This document shows positions 17,666-26,485 of a DNA stretch of 64,000 nucleotides, piece after piece (position 1 is the stretch's first letter; every line of letters starts with the position of its first letter). The stretch is from Herbaspirillum sp. (GTDB lineage: Bacteria; Pseudomonadota; Gammaproteobacteria; Burkholderiales; Burkholderiaceae_D), in NCBI RefSeq assembly GCF_017744395.1, contig NZ_JAGIBI010000007.1, positions 1 through 64,000 on the forward strand, written 5' to 3'. The notes beneath the pieces were generated by a model. The model was not told where the DNA came from. It did not search any database and was given only the letters and a program-made list of their open reading frames with translations. The position numbers and the translations under genes were made by a program.

Positions 17666-18418
17666 TTAGCGGATCCGGTACCAGAGCTGGCCTATCCATT
17701 CGCGCATGGCATAGCTGGATAGCTGCAGGTTCGATGCGGCGGGGAAATAATCGGTGAGCCGGGCGCGCGCCGTGCTGGTGAACAGCGTCGGGGCGGGCGT
17801 GGCGTTCAGGCCGGCGCCGGCGAAGGCGCGCATCGAGCGCGGCATGTGGATGGCGTCGGTGACCAGCAGGATGCGGTCGATCCCGGCCGCCTTGAGCATC
17901 CCGGCCGACATGACCGCGTTGTCGTAGGTGGTGTTGGAGCGGCCTTCTTCCCAGCGCACTTCGGCGCCGAGATCGCGGCGCAGGGTGCGCGCCATGAGCG
18001 CGGCTTCGCTTTCGGGCGAGCCGTCGGGGTTGCCGCCGGAGACCAGGATCGGCAGTCCGGTCTTGCGCTGCAAGTAGGCGCCATACTGCAGGCGCTTGAG
18101 ACCGACCATGCTGGTTTCGTCGTCGTGGCCGTATTCAGGGGCGTTGCTCAGGCGACTAGCGCCCAGGATCACGATGGCTTGCGCATCGCCCGCCGCGGCC
18201 AGCGGCGGATATTGGTCCTCCAGCGGCCGCACCAGCAGCATGGCGCCGGCGCGCGTGCTCAGCACCAGCAGCATGGCCGCGCCCAGCAAGGCCAGAAGGG
18301 TGCCGGACCGGCGCCAGCGCCGGCGCAGCAGCAAGCCGGCCGCGCACAGTAGCAGCGAGTTGGCGGGCGGAAGCAGCAGGGCGCTGGCGATGGCGGAAAC
18401 CAGGACGGAAAAAGGCAT
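17666..18418 (-). CDS. YdcF-like (DUF218) inner-membrane protein
   Basis: A 250-residue DUF218/YdcF family protein, related to ElyC/SanA, which affect cell-envelope precursor handling. Two N-terminal hydrophobic segments (about residues 3-60) anchor it, followed by a DUF218 domain with AIVILGAS, ILVSGGNPDG, EGRSNTTYDNAV and LLVTDAIHMPRS. The ATG at 18418 opens the first membrane helix; upstream in-frame sequence is not hydrophobic and overlaps the divergent gene. It is divergent from the HdeD-like fusion gene at 18585. Exact activity is unknown for the family. Confidence 0.85.
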   Translation of the reverse strand: MPFSVLVSAIASALLLPPANSLLLCAAGLLLRRRWRRSGTLLALLGAAMLLVLSTRAGAMLLVRPLEDQYPPLAAAGDAQAIVILGASRLSNAPEYGHDDETSMVGLKRLQYGAYLQRKTGLPILVSGGNPDGSPESEAALMARTLRRDLGAEVRWEEGRSNTTYDNAVMSAGMLKAAGIDRILLVTDAIHMPRSMRAFAGAGLNATPAPTLFTSTARARLTDYFPAASNLQLSSYAMREWIGQLWYRIR

Positions 18419-18584
18419 CGGTAGGGGCGGCAGGAAAGGCGAATGGGGCCTAATTGTCTGCCATCGTGGTGTTTTGATCCAGCATTGCCGCCGATGTCGT
18501 CGGGCGGCGAGTTGCCTTACCCCGCGGAAAACCGCAAAATCCTGCCCTATCGAAGAGGGAAGGGCGCATGCCCCGGGGAACAGA

Positions 18585-20063
18585 GTGATACGTCTTGTCT
18601 TGTTATTGCTGGGGGCGGATTTCATCCGCCGCAATTGGCATGTGCTGGCCATCGTCGGGCTGGCCTGGGGCACCATCGGCGTCTCGCTGATGATCGACGC
18701 GCTGGACGGCGTGCTCAATTTTCCATTGACCCTGTTCGGCTACCTGCTGCTGCTGGAAAGCCTGGCCACTCTCTGGGTCGCCAACAGCGGCATCGGCGCG
18801 CAGAAGACCCTGCGTTACGCGAAGGGGGCGATTTTCCTGCTGATCGCGCTGCTCATCGTCACGCCATACCATGCCAGCAACATGGCGCTGGCCATGCTGT
18901 TCGGCACCGCTTTCGCCATCGGCGGCGGGCTGCAGATCACGACCGCCATGGTGGTGCGCTTTCCGCGCTGGCGCGCGGCGGTCGCCGGCGGCAGCGTGCA
19001 GATCATCCTCGCGATCATCTTTTTCCAGCCTTACCCCACCCACTACAAGGGAACGGTGCCGTTCTGTCTGGCGCTGGGCCTGATCTTCGGCGGCTGGAAC
19101 ATGATCTGGCTGGCGCTGCGCACGCGCATGCTGCCGCAGCGCGTGTCGATCGATATGCTGGCCGAGCGCAATACCGAAGCCAGGCGCCCATTCGATGCCG
19201 GCCTGTATCGTGGCGATGAGGCGATGAAGCCGATGCTGCAGGCCGGCGGCGAGCTGCTGGGCAATGGCTGGAAGGCCGCGCCCAAGGAAGGCGCCGCAGG
19301 CAAGCCGCAGGGAGAGGGCGGCCGGGACGTCGCCATTGCGCCGCAGGATGGCGACAAGCCTTCCATGACGGTGCATGTGTGGACGCCCGCTGGCAGCGCC
19401 AAGGGACCGGCGCGGCGCCAGCCGGTGATCGACCGCTACATCGCGGCGGTGGACACCAATGGCGTGATCTCCACCGGCCACGCCGCGCTGGAGGTGCTGC
19501 CCGACCTGTACATCAGCCTCTATCCGGCCCAGGAGATCGACCGCTCGCCGGACCAGTTCGCCCGCCTGCTGCGCGCCACCGCCGATAACGACGTCAAGGG
19601 GCGTTACCTGAGCGACTACCCGAGCGAGGCGGCCGCATGGTGCGAGTCGACCGAGAAGATCGTCTTCCGCGACTACAGCCGCCAGCGGCTGGATCGTTTC
19701 TGGAGCCGCTACCGCCGGCAGGAAATCTACAACCTGACGCACCGCAACTGCTCCAGCACCGTGGCGCATGCGCTGGAGGCGGCGCTGGAAGGCGTGATCG
19801 GCGCGCGCGACCGGCACTGGTTCAATGCGATCCGGATGATGCTGACGCCGGAAATCTGGGTGGCCAGCCAGATCCGCAAGCGCGCGCAGACGATGGCATG
19901 GACCCCGGGGCTGGTGCTGGACTACTCGCGCGCATTGCGGGCGGTGGTGCATCCGCGCCCCTTGTCCTGGGCGACGTCGCTGCAACTGGCGCTGCGCCAG
20001 AGCCGGCGGCTGCGGGAAGTATGGCGGGCGCGTCGCCGCTATGACGAGCGCCACGAGCCTTGA
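18585..20063 (+). CDS. HdeD-like membrane protein fused to a predicted papain-like (permuted NlpC/P60-type) domain
   Basis: A 492-residue protein. Residues 1-185 hold about six hydrophobic helices resembling the HdeD/DUF308 family. A charged linker (about 200-260) follows, then a soluble domain of about 210 residues. That domain has STGHAALEV (His299) and THRNCSSTVAHALEAAL (Asn388-Cys389 at a helix start), the His-then-NC layout of circularly permuted papain-like enzymes such as LRAT, PPPDE or DUF4105 families. Peptidase, amidase or acyltransferase activity is therefore suspected. Start GTG at 18585 follows GGGGAACA; no in-frame ATG is near. An alpha/beta hydrolase gene follows closely. The catalytic assignment is inference. 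Confidence 0.78.
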   Translation: MIRLVLLLLGADFIRRNWHVLAIVGLAWGTIGVSLMIDALDGVLNFPLTLFGYLLLLESLATLWVANSGIGAQKTLRYAKGAIFLLIALLIVTPYHASNMALAMLFGTAFAIGGGLQITTAMVVRFPRWRAAVAGGSVQIILAIIFFQPYPTHYKGTVPFCLALGLIFGGWNMIWLALRTRMLPQRVSIDMLAERNTEARRPFDAGLYRGDEAMKPMLQAGGELLGNGWKAAPKEGAAGKPQGEGGRDVAIAPQDGDKPSMTVHVWTPAGSAKGPARRQPVIDRYIAAVDTNGVISTGHAALEVLPDLYISLYPAQEIDRSPDQFARLLRATADNDVKGRYLSDYPSEAAAWCESTEKIVFRDYSRQRLDRFWSRYRRQEIYNLTHRNCSSTVAHALEAALEGVIGARDRHWFNAIRMMLTPEIWVASQIRKRAQTMAWTPGLVLDYSRALRAVVHPRPLSWATSLQLALRQSRRLREVWRARRRYDERHEP

Positions 20064-20118
20064 CCCTTCATCCACCACAGGCAGCGGCGCCGCGCAGGCG
20101 AGCTGGAACGGAGACCGA

Positions 20119-20979
20119 ATGAACATGCCGCGGGAAATACCGGCAGCGCCCCGGGAGCACTGGCTCGAAGCCGCCGATGGCGCCCGCCTGTTGTGCCGCG
20201 ACTGGCTGCTGCCCGGCGCGACGGGGGCGGTGCAAATGGTGCACGGGCTGGGCGAGCATGGCGGGCGCTATGCCGCGCTGGCGCGCCTGTTTGGCGAGGC
20301 CGGGCTGTCGGTGCGCATATGCGACCATCGCGGCCACGGCAATTCGGATGGCCGCCGGGGCACCCTGGCGCGATCCGACGACCTGCTGCGGGACCTGAAG
20401 CTCGCCTTCGACGACTTTACGCGCCGCACGCAGCGCGTGCCTATCCTGTTCGGCCACAGCATGGGCGGCCTGGTGGCGGCGCGCTTCGCCACCGGCGGGT
20501 TCAGCCCGGTGCGCGCACTGGCGCTGTCATCGCCGGCATTGGCACTGGACATGCTGGGCTGGCAAAAGCTGCTGCTGGCGGTGTCGAGCCGGGTGGCGCC
20601 GGGTTACGCACTGCCGACGTCGCTGCCGGCCAGCCGCCTGTCGCATGACCCGGAGCAGGTGCAGGCCTATCGCAGCGATCCGCTCAACCACGGCAAGATC
20701 GCGCCGCGCATGCTCAATTTCATGCTCGATGCCATGCAACAGGCCGCGCGCGATGCCGGCCGGTTCGCGCAGCCGGTGCTGATGCAGGTAGCGGGCGACG
20801 ATGCATTTGTCGCGCCGCGCGGCAGCCGCGCTTTTTTCGATGCCTTGCCGGAGAACCGCAAGACCATGCATTGGTACGCTACGGCCTACCATGAGATATT
20901 CAACGAGGAACCGGGGATCAGGGCGCAGGCCCAAAACGATTTGCGCCAATGGCTGGCGCAATTGCCGGCGGATAGGTGA
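20119..20979 (+). CDS. Alpha/beta hydrolase, monoacylglycerol-lipase-like
   Basis: A 286-residue serine hydrolase of the alpha/beta fold resembling monoacylglycerol lipase and lysophospholipases. Visible are VHGLGEHGGRY (oxyanion region), CDHRGHGNSDGRRG, the nucleophile elbow GHSMGGLVAAR, the acid loop near VAGDDAFVAPRGS, and the catalytic His in YHEIFNE. An in-frame ATG at 20041 would overlap the upstream gene by 23 bases; the ATG at 20119 is preferred for its ACGGAGACC ribosome-binding site. It is co-directional with the HdeD-papain gene 55 bases upstream. Lipid substrate is inferred from family. Confidence 0.88.
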   Translation: MNMPREIPAAPREHWLEAADGARLLCRDWLLPGATGAVQMVHGLGEHGGRYAALARLFGEAGLSVRICDHRGHGNSDGRRGTLARSDDLLRDLKLAFDDFTRRTQRVPILFGHSMGGLVAARFATGGFSPVRALALSSPALALDMLGWQKLLLAVSSRVAPGYALPTSLPASRLSHDPEQVQAYRSDPLNHGKIAPRMLNFMLDAMQQAARDAGRFAQPVLMQVAGDDAFVAPRGSRAFFDALPENRKTMHWYATAYHEIFNEEPGIRAQAQNDLRQWLAQLPADR

Positions 20980-21075
20980 CGGGAAGAAGCAGGCGGGCAG
21001 ATACGGGTTCTGAAATTAACCATAAATTACCCGTGTAAAGGCGATTTCAGGCCGTTTGAGGCCGTTCAACCGGCC

Positions 21076-21207
21076 TCAGGGCTGTCCGCTGGGAACATTG
21101 CTGAAGGCGCAGCGGCTGTCGAAACCGACGAAGCCGGGCGCGCAGGCGCAGCCGCCCAGCGCCAGCAGCAGCGCGATTGCGGCGACAGTGGAGACAAGGC
21201 GCTTCAT
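21076..21207 (-). CDS. 43-residue putative lipoprotein
   Basis: A very short gene: MKRLVSTVAAIALLLALGGC gives a clean signal peptide and lipobox (LGGC), followed by a 23-residue mature part with two more cysteines (CACAPGFVGFDSRCAF) and ending SGQP. AACGAAAG precedes the ATG. The stop lies inside an 8-bp hairpin (TGAGGCCG/CGGCCTCA) lacking a T-run. Short lipoproteins of this sort are common and poorly annotated; some act in envelope stress. Function unknown. Confidence 0.65.
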   Translation of the reverse strand: MKRLVSTVAAIALLLALGGCACAPGFVGFDSRCAFSNVPSGQP

Positions 21208-21360
21208 GCGTATTCTTTCGTTCCGGTTGGCCAACCAGCGAGTGTAATGAGGCGCCAGGCTTTTGCAAGATGCCGGAAAGCGGGTGCAGGGAAAGGAACC
21301 TTGTTATCAATATCGATGATAAGAAGGGGAAAATGCAGCGAAGAAGGCGTCGGAACCGGG

Positions 21361-21410
21361 AAAAGAAAAAAGCGGCTTGTCTGCATTGCAATGCGACAAT
21401 TACCGCTTTT
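21361..21410 (-). terminator. Strong intrinsic terminator downstream of the 26-residue ORF
   Basis: On the minus strand AAAAGCGG pairs with CCGCTTTT; inside it TTGTC pairs with GACAA, and the tip is the palindrome GCATTGCAATGC. The hairpin runs into TTTTTTCTTTT. No other gene on that strand lies within reach except the short ORF at 21477-21557, which argues that this short unit is transcribed. Confidence 0.85.
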
Positions 21411-21476
21411 CCAGAGGGGCTGCTTTTCTTTTCAGCCCTCTTTGGCGCCAGGGAAGTTGGCACCCGGAGAGGATGC

Positions 21477-21557
21477 TTACTTGACCGAGATCAGGTAGCG
21501 CGCAACCATTGCGCCGATCAGCAGGGTGTAGGGCAGGAAGTCGGTAACGATGTTCAT
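21477..21557 (-). CDS. 26-residue putative small membrane protein
   Basis: A 26-codon frame, MNIVTDFLPYTLLIGAMVAR followed by YLISVK, ending in TAA. It forms a single hydrophobic helix (about residues 8-22) with a short Arg/Lys C-terminus, which is a typical single-span small membrane protein. GGAG sits 5-8 bases ahead of the ATG. A candidate promoter, TTGGCG-N18-TATATT, lies about 35 bases upstream (21594-21623), and a strong terminator follows 67 bases after the stop. Together these make a complete small transcription unit. No known family is recognised. Confidence 0.6.
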   Translation of the reverse strand: MNIVTDFLPYTLLIGAMVARYLISVK

Positions 21558-21840
21558 AGTGAGCTCCGCAAAAAAGTTGATCTGTTGCATTGCAATATAT
21601 GTGTTCCATCGGAAAGCCGCCAATTTTGAATCTCAATATCAGTTATCGACTTCTTGAATAACTTGGGCCGGTCACGCTGATTCCGTGCCGGATTATCCGA
21701 AAATCCTTTGGTATCAAGGGTTTGCAGCCGCCATCGTCGTTGGATGGGCAGTGCGCGCAGCGACGCGCTGCGCAAAAGGCGCCGCCGCGCGATGTTTCAT
21801 CCGCGCGACATGCAGGGGACAGGTAGCGGTAGCGGGAGGC

Positions 21841-22260
21841 TTATTGCCCGGCCGGGCCGATTTTCAGGCCGCGGATATCGGAAGCGATGCGTATTTTGTA
21901 GGAAGCGCCGTTCTTCACGTCCAGCGTCATCTTGTTCTGCCCGGCATAGCTGGACGAGTTGAGGGTATGCACCGGCTTGACGCTGAAGTCGTAGCTGCCC
22001 GGCTTGAGCCAGATGCTGAAGTGTTCGCCGCCGATGATCTGGGCCAGCACCACGTCGTTGATCGCCAGTTCCAGCATTCCGTTGTTGAGCATGCCGCCAT
22101 CGCGGGTGAACTCGACCTGGCTCAGCCCGCTTTCCTGCTGCGTCATGCTTTTGATGTAGACGCGCGCCGGCGGGATTTCCCCGCTGGCGGTCCGTTCGAC
22201 CGGAGCCGCGCATCCCGCCAGGGCGATCACGGTGGCACATGCTGCGAGCGCTTTGATCAT
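21841..22260 (-). CDS. Putative lipoprotein, DUF2846-like
   Basis: A 139-residue predicted lipoprotein. MIKALAACATVIALAGC is a signal peptide with lipobox (LAGC, Cys17). The mature domain has a beta-rich pattern like DUF2846 (ARVYIKSMT, LAINDVVLAQIIGGEHFSIW, LKPGSYDFSV), a family of small envelope lipoproteins of unknown function. The ATG at 22260 fits AAGGATGAGGAAT spacing better than the one at 22269. It stands 60 bases downstream of the ChaC-like gene on the same strand. Confidence 0.8.
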   Translation of the reverse strand: MIKALAACATVIALAGCAAPVERTASGEIPPARVYIKSMTQQESGLSQVEFTRDGGMLNNGMLELAINDVVLAQIIGGEHFSIWLKPGSYDFSVKPVHTLNSSSYAGQNKMTLDVKNGASYKIRIASDIRGLKIGPAGQ

Positions 22261-22320
22261 ATTCCTCATCCTTGTGTTTTTTTGAAGGTGTCTTGCCGGA
22301 GCCGGCAAAGATAACACGGC

Positions 22321-22920
22321 CTAGCCTGCCGCAGTGCGGCGCTCGGCCGCCGCTTCCCGCTCCAGTTGCAGCAGGTGCTTTTCGATCTCGAACACATGCG
22401 CGTCGTCGCTGCCCAGCTCGCGCAGCGCCTGCGCCAGCAACAGCAGGTATTCGCTGTTGGGGCCGCTGGGGCCTGCCGCGCGCGCAATCTGGCGGGCGAT
22501 TTCCTCCTCGCTGGCGGGGCCGGCGAAGGCGGCGTTTTCTTCCGATGCGATATAGATCAGGCCTTCGGCTTTTTCCTCGGGGCCGAAATGGATCTCCGTC
22601 ACCAGCCGCAAATAGCCGTTCTTTTCGCGGTGGTCGAGATGGGCGAAGACCTGCGGGGTGATCAGGTAGGCCATGCCGCAGCAGACCGCGTCGGGCTGCG
22701 CCACCAGCGTGACCACCCGGCCCGGCGCCTCGGCGGTGCCGCGGTGGTCGTGCGAGCCCTGCCAGAAGCGGCGTACCCAGCCGAGGATGTGGGCGGGGCG
22801 CCGCTCGATGAAGGGGAAGTCGGCCTTGAAGATGATGGAACCGTAGCCGAACAGCCAGACGCTGTCGCGGCCGTCGAAGTGGGCCATCTGCCGGTTGATG
22901 GAAATGGTGTTGGCGGACAT
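22321..22920 (-). CDS. ChaC-like gamma-glutamylcyclotransferase
   Basis: A 199-residue enzyme of the ChaC family, which cleaves glutathione to 5-oxoproline and cysteinylglycine. The substrate-binding loop is VWLFGYGSIIF near residue 21, followed by the family motif RRFWQGSHDHRGTAEAPGR and the catalytic Glu in LDHREKNGY. Length matches bacterial ChaC (about 180-230). The ATG at 22920 is chosen because the conserved region begins shortly after. It is cytoplasmic. No glutathione uptake genes are adjacent. Confidence 0.93.
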   Translation of the reverse strand: MSANTISINRQMAHFDGRDSVWLFGYGSIIFKADFPFIERRPAHILGWVRRFWQGSHDHRGTAEAPGRVVTLVAQPDAVCCGMAYLITPQVFAHLDHREKNGYLRLVTEIHFGPEEKAEGLIYIASEENAAFAGPASEEEIARQIARAAGPSGPNSEYLLLLAQALRELGSDDAHVFEIEKHLLQLEREAAAERRTAAG

Positions 22921-23334
22921 GGTGGTCAGGTCAGGCGGACGGCGCGGCCGTCCCAAGCTGGCCATTATAAAACCGGCCATGGCGCCATGCAGGGAGGAAA
23001 GGCCGCTATCGCTCGCCATTGCGAGAGGGCGGACGAGGCGTTCCATCGGCGCAACGCCTTTCCCGATGCCGGGAAGGCGAGCTATCGGCCGGCAATGGGC
23101 CGGGAAATTGCGGCTTCGTCTGTTATACCGGCGACAATTTCCTTGGGGGAATAATTTTTGGGTGTCGGGTTTTTTCGTCCGGCAACATTTTTCACTGGTC
23201 ATACCAATGAATTTTGGCTTTTAATATCGCCCGTGAGGGATTTCTGCATAGCAATAAAAACAACGCGGCCGGCTTTTCCCGGACCGCAGGCGAGACCGCA
23301 CGCACGACATCAAGAAGAATCTCAGGGAAAATAC
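22921..23334. other. 414-base divergent intergenic region
   Basis: This is the shared leader between the ChaC-like gene (minus) and the 4HB chemoreceptor (plus). It has a small hairpin (CTCGC/GCGAG near 23008-23022) and an AT-rich stretch at about 23150-23270. I see no convincing gene, sigma-28 box or repeat. Confidence 0.6.
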
Positions 23335-24963
23335 ATGAAAATCATCAGCAATATGTCGATAGGCAAACGCCTCGCATTGGGCTTCGGCCTGATCCTGGCG
23401 CTATCGATCGTCATCACCAGCATCGGCTATTGGCGGCTGCAGGCCTTGTCCGAGGCCACCCATGAAATGATGCGCCAGCCGTTGACCAAGGAGCGCCTGA
23501 TCTCGGACTGGTACTCCAACCTCTATGGCGGCATCCGCCGCACGCTGGCCATCGCCAAGAGCGCCGATCCCTCCCTGTCCGAGTATTTCGCGAAAGACGC
23601 GGCGCTTTCCTCCAAAAATTCGGCCGAGACCCAAAGCAAGATCGAACCGCTGATCAACAGCGAGGAAGAGAAGGCCGCGTTCGACCAGATCGCGGTGGAG
23701 CGCAAGGCGTATCTCGCCGGCCGCGAGAAGATCAACAAGGTCAAGGAAACCGGCGACCTTGCCGAAAGCAACCGCGTGCTGGACGAGGAGTTCGTGCCGG
23801 CCGCCAACCGCTACCTGGAATCGATGCAGAAGCTGCAGCAGATCCAGCGCGACGCCATCGACCGCATGGCGCAGGAGATCGACGGTATCGCCGCCCGCAG
23901 CAAGATGCTGATGCTGGTGCTGGAAATACTGGTGCTGGGTTTCGGCGTGCTGTGCTCGTGGCGCCTCACGGCCAGCATCATCGGCCCGTTGCGCACCGCG
24001 GTCGACGTCTCGCGCCGGGTGGCGCAAGGCGACCTGAGCGCGCAGTTCGATGCGCAAAGCCGGGATGAAACCGGCCAGTTGCTGGAGGCCCTCAAGGAGA
24101 TGAACGATAGCTTGCGCAATATCGTCAGCCAGGTGCGCAGCGGCACCGACACCATCGCCAATGCCTCGGGCGAAATCGCCAGCGGCAACCTCGACCTGTC
24201 GGCCCGTACCGAACAGCAGGCCGGCTCGCTGGAGGAGACCGCCTCGGCGATGGAAGAGCTGACTTCCACCGTCAAGCAGAACGCCGACAATGCGCGCCAG
24301 GCCAACCAGTTGGCGGTATCGGCCTCGGAAGTGGCGGTGCAGGGCGGCCAGGTGGTGGGGCAGGTGGTCGACACGATGAGTTCGATCAACGATTCCTCAC
24401 GCAAGATCGTCGACATCATCAGCGTGATCGACGGCATCGCCTTCCAGACCAACATCCTGGCGTTGAACGCGGCGGTGGAAGCGGCGCGCGCCGGCGAACA
24501 GGGTCGCGGCTTCGCGGTGGTGGCTTCCGAAGTGCGTTCGCTGGCGCAGCGTTCGGCGGCGGCAGCTAAGGAAATCAAGGACCTGATCGACGATTCGGTG
24601 GATAAGGTCGGCGCCGGCAGCCGCCTGGTGGAGCAGGCGGGGCAAACCATGGCCGAGGTGGTGGCGAGCGTGCGCCGCGTGACCGACGTGGTGGCCGAGA
24701 TCACCGCCGCCAGCGCCGAGCAGAGCACCGGCATCGAAGAGATCAACCGTGCCATCGCCTTGATGGATGAAGGCACCCAGCAAAATGCGGCGCTGGTGGA
24801 GCAGGCCGCGGCCGCCGCGCGTTCCATGCAAGACCAGGCGGCCGACCTGGCGTCGCTGGTGAGCGTGTTCCGCCTGCAGGCGGGGCTGGAACATGGCGGG
24901 CGCGGCGCCGATGACGGGCGCACCATCGAGATGACGCCGGCCAGTCTCAAACTGGGCGGCTAA
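23335..24963 (+). CDS. Methyl-accepting chemotaxis protein, 4-helix-bundle sensor type
   Basis: A 542-residue chemoreceptor of the Tar-like 4HB_MCP class. Transmembrane helix 1 (about residues 10-30) leads to a periplasmic four-helix bundle with [15 protein letters not shown], then transmembrane helix 2 (about 190-210), a HAMP domain and the signalling hairpin with [21 protein letters not shown]. It ends [10 protein letters not shown] and has no CheR-tether pentapeptide, unlike the chemoreceptor at 15674. The start ATG at 23335 follows CAGGGAAAATAC. The ligand is unknown. Confidence 0.94.
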   Translation: MKIISNMSIGKRLALGFGLILALSIVITSIGYWRLQALSEATHEMMRQPLTKERLISDWYSNLYGGIRRTLAIAKSADPSLSEYFAKDAALSSKNSAETQSKIEPLINSEEEKAAFDQIAVERKAYLAGREKINKVKETGDLAESNRVLDEEFVPAANRYLESMQKLQQIQRDAIDRMAQEIDGIAARSKMLMLVLEILVLGFGVLCSWRLTASIIGPLRTAVDVSRRVAQGDLSAQFDAQSRDETGQLLEALKEMNDSLRNIVSQVRSGTDTIANASGEIASGNLDLSARTEQQAGSLEETASAMEELTSTVKQNADNARQANQLAVSASEVAVQGGQVVGQVVDTMSSINDSSRKIVDIISVIDGIAFQTNILALNAAVEAARAGEQGRGFAVVASEVRSLAQRSAAAAKEIKDLIDDSVDKVGAGSRLVEQAGQTMAEVVASVRRVTDVVAEITAASAEQSTGIEEINRAIALMDEGTQQNAALVEQAAAAARSMQDQAADLASLVSVFRLQAGLEHGGRGADDGRTIEMTPASLKLGG

Positions 24964-25101
24964 GCCGTATCGGAATCTTCTTCGGGCCGGGCATCGCAAT
25001 AGCCGTTTTGGGCATAAAATGGCGCTTGCCGGCAGCTTGCTGTGCGGAAATGCGATTGCCGGCGCCCAAGAGCGCTTTATCCGAATTTTCAGGGGAATAT
25101 C

Positions 25102-25245
25102 ATGCGTGTTGTCGTCATGCTGCTGACGCTGGCGGTCGGCGCAGTGCTGGCCGGCTGCGAGAAGACCGATTTTGAAAAGAAATCCGAATCCGACGCCAAT
25201 GCCCGGCGGATTTTCAACCTCAATCGCGAGTCGTCCAAGAACTGA
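25102..25245 (+). CDS. 47-residue putative lipoprotein
   Basis: A short predicted lipoprotein: MRVVVMLLTLAVGAVLAGCE gives signal peptide and lipobox (LAGC, Cys19), followed by a 28-residue charged tail. AGGGGAATATC precedes the ATG and a strong terminator follows the stop. The overall plan resembles entericidin-like small lipoproteins but sequence identity cannot be claimed. Function unknown. Confidence 0.75.
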   Translation: MRVVVMLLTLAVGAVLAGCEKTDFEKKSESDANARRIFNLNRESSKN

Positions 25246-25267
25246 GGTTGTCGTTACCGGAAATGAA

Positions 25268-25298
25268 AAACAGCAGGCGCAAGCCTGCTGTTTTTTTT
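25268..25298. terminator. Bidirectional intrinsic terminator
   Basis: A 10-bp stem AACAGCAGGC/GCCTGCTGTT with a GCAA loop has eight T on the plus side and TTTTTC on the minus side. It separates the convergent small lipoprotein gene and pyrD. Confidence 0.93.
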
Positions 25299-25324
25299 CG
25301 CCCCCGTGAAACGCGAAGGGAAGA

Positions 25325-26389
25325 TCAGTGGCGGGCCGCCGCAGTAGCAGCCGGCGCGCGCAGCGCCTCGGCGCATTCGCGCACCAGCGCCGGCCCCTGG
25401 TAGATCAGGCCGGTGTAGAGCTGCACCAGCGAGGCGCCGGCGTCGACCTTGGCGCGCGCATCGGCGCCGCTGAAGATGCCGCCCACGCCGATGATCGGCA
25501 GGGCGTCGCCCAGTTCCGCCTTCAGGCCGCGGATCACGCGGTTGGACAGATCGAACACCGGCTTGCCCGACAGGCCGCCGGCTTCCTCGCCGTGCGGCAT
25601 GCCCTTGACGGCGTCGCGCGTGATGGTGGTGTTGGTGCCGATGACGCCGTCGATCTTGTGGCGCAGCAGCGCGTCGGCCACGTTCTTGACCTGTTCCTGG
25701 TCCATGTCGGGCGCGATCTTCAGCGCCACCGGCACATAGCGGCCGTGGCGGTCGGCCAGGCGGCGCTGGGCCGACTTCAATTGCGACAGCAGCGCATCCA
25801 GTTCGGAGGCGCCCTGCAACTGGCGCAGGTTCTTGGTATTGGGAGAGGAAATATTGACCGTCACGTAGCTGGCGTAGGGATAGACCTTTTCCAGGCAGTG
25901 CACGTAATCCTCGGCGGCGCGCTCGATCGGCGTGTCGGCATTCTTGCCGATGTTCAGGCCCAGCACGCCCTGCTTTTCCTGGTAGAAGCGCGAGGCCTGG
26001 ACGTTGGCCACGAAGGCGTCGACGCCGCCGTTGTTGAAGCCCATGCGGTTGATCACCGCGCCGGCAGCCGGCAGGCGGAACATGCGCGGCAGCGGGTTGC
26101 CCGGCTGCGCGCGCGGGGTGACCGTGCCGACTTCGATGAAGCCGAAGCCCAGCGCGGCCAGGCCGTCGATGTAGGCGCCGTCCTTGTCCAGCCCGGCGGC
26201 CATGCCGACCGGATTGGGGAATTCGATGCCCATCACGGTGCGCGGGTCGCGCGCCGGCTTGGCGATGATGTCGGTCAGGCTGTAACGCGCGGCGCAGCGC
26301 AGCGCCGGCAGTGTCAGGTGGTGGGCGGTCTCGGGTTCGAGGGAGAACAGCAGCGGACGCGCGAGCGCGTAGAGGAATTTGTCGGACAC
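25325..26389 (-). CDS. pyrD: Dihydroorotate dehydrogenase (quinone), class 2
   Basis: A membrane-associated FMN enzyme that oxidises dihydroorotate to orotate with ubiquinone, the fourth step of pyrimidine synthesis. About 354 residues. The N-terminal membrane-contact helices ([19 protein letters not shown]) mark class 2. FMN and substrate motifs are visible: [34 protein letters not shown] with the catalytic Ser, GTNTTITRD and IGVGGIFSG. No ATG fits the N-terminus; the GTG at 26389 (VSDKFLYAL) is the best start, though its ribosome-binding site is weak. It is last in the nudix-aat-bpt-pyrD run on this strand. Confidence 0.95.
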   Translation of the reverse strand: MSDKFLYALARPLLFSLEPETAHHLTLPALRCAARYSLTDIIAKPARDPRTVMGIEFPNPVGMAAGLDKDGAYIDGLAALGFGFIEVGTVTPRAQPGNPLPRMFRLPAAGAVINRMGFNNGGVDAFVANVQASRFYQEKQGVLGLNIGKNADTPIERAAEDYVHCLEKVYPYASYVTVNISSPNTKNLRQLQGASELDALLSQLKSAQRRLADRHGRYVPVALKIAPDMDQEQVKNVADALLRHKIDGVIGTNTTITRDAVKGMPHGEEAGGLSGKPVFDLSNRVIRGLKAELGDALPIIGVGGIFSGADARAKVDAGASLVQLYTGLIYQGPALVRECAEALRAPAATAAARH

Positions 26390-26485
26390 GATGGGAAATG
26401 GCGGATGGCGGTGAAAAAGTGCCGCTATTCTAACGTGTCCGGCCGCGGTTGCCGCCATTTGGCGGCCTTGGGTGTGGTATCGGCG

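Noticed and set aside
21585-21606. TGGAACACATATATTGCA as a sigma-54 promoter for the 26-residue gene
   Set aside because: The GG and GC elements are 12 bases apart instead of 10.
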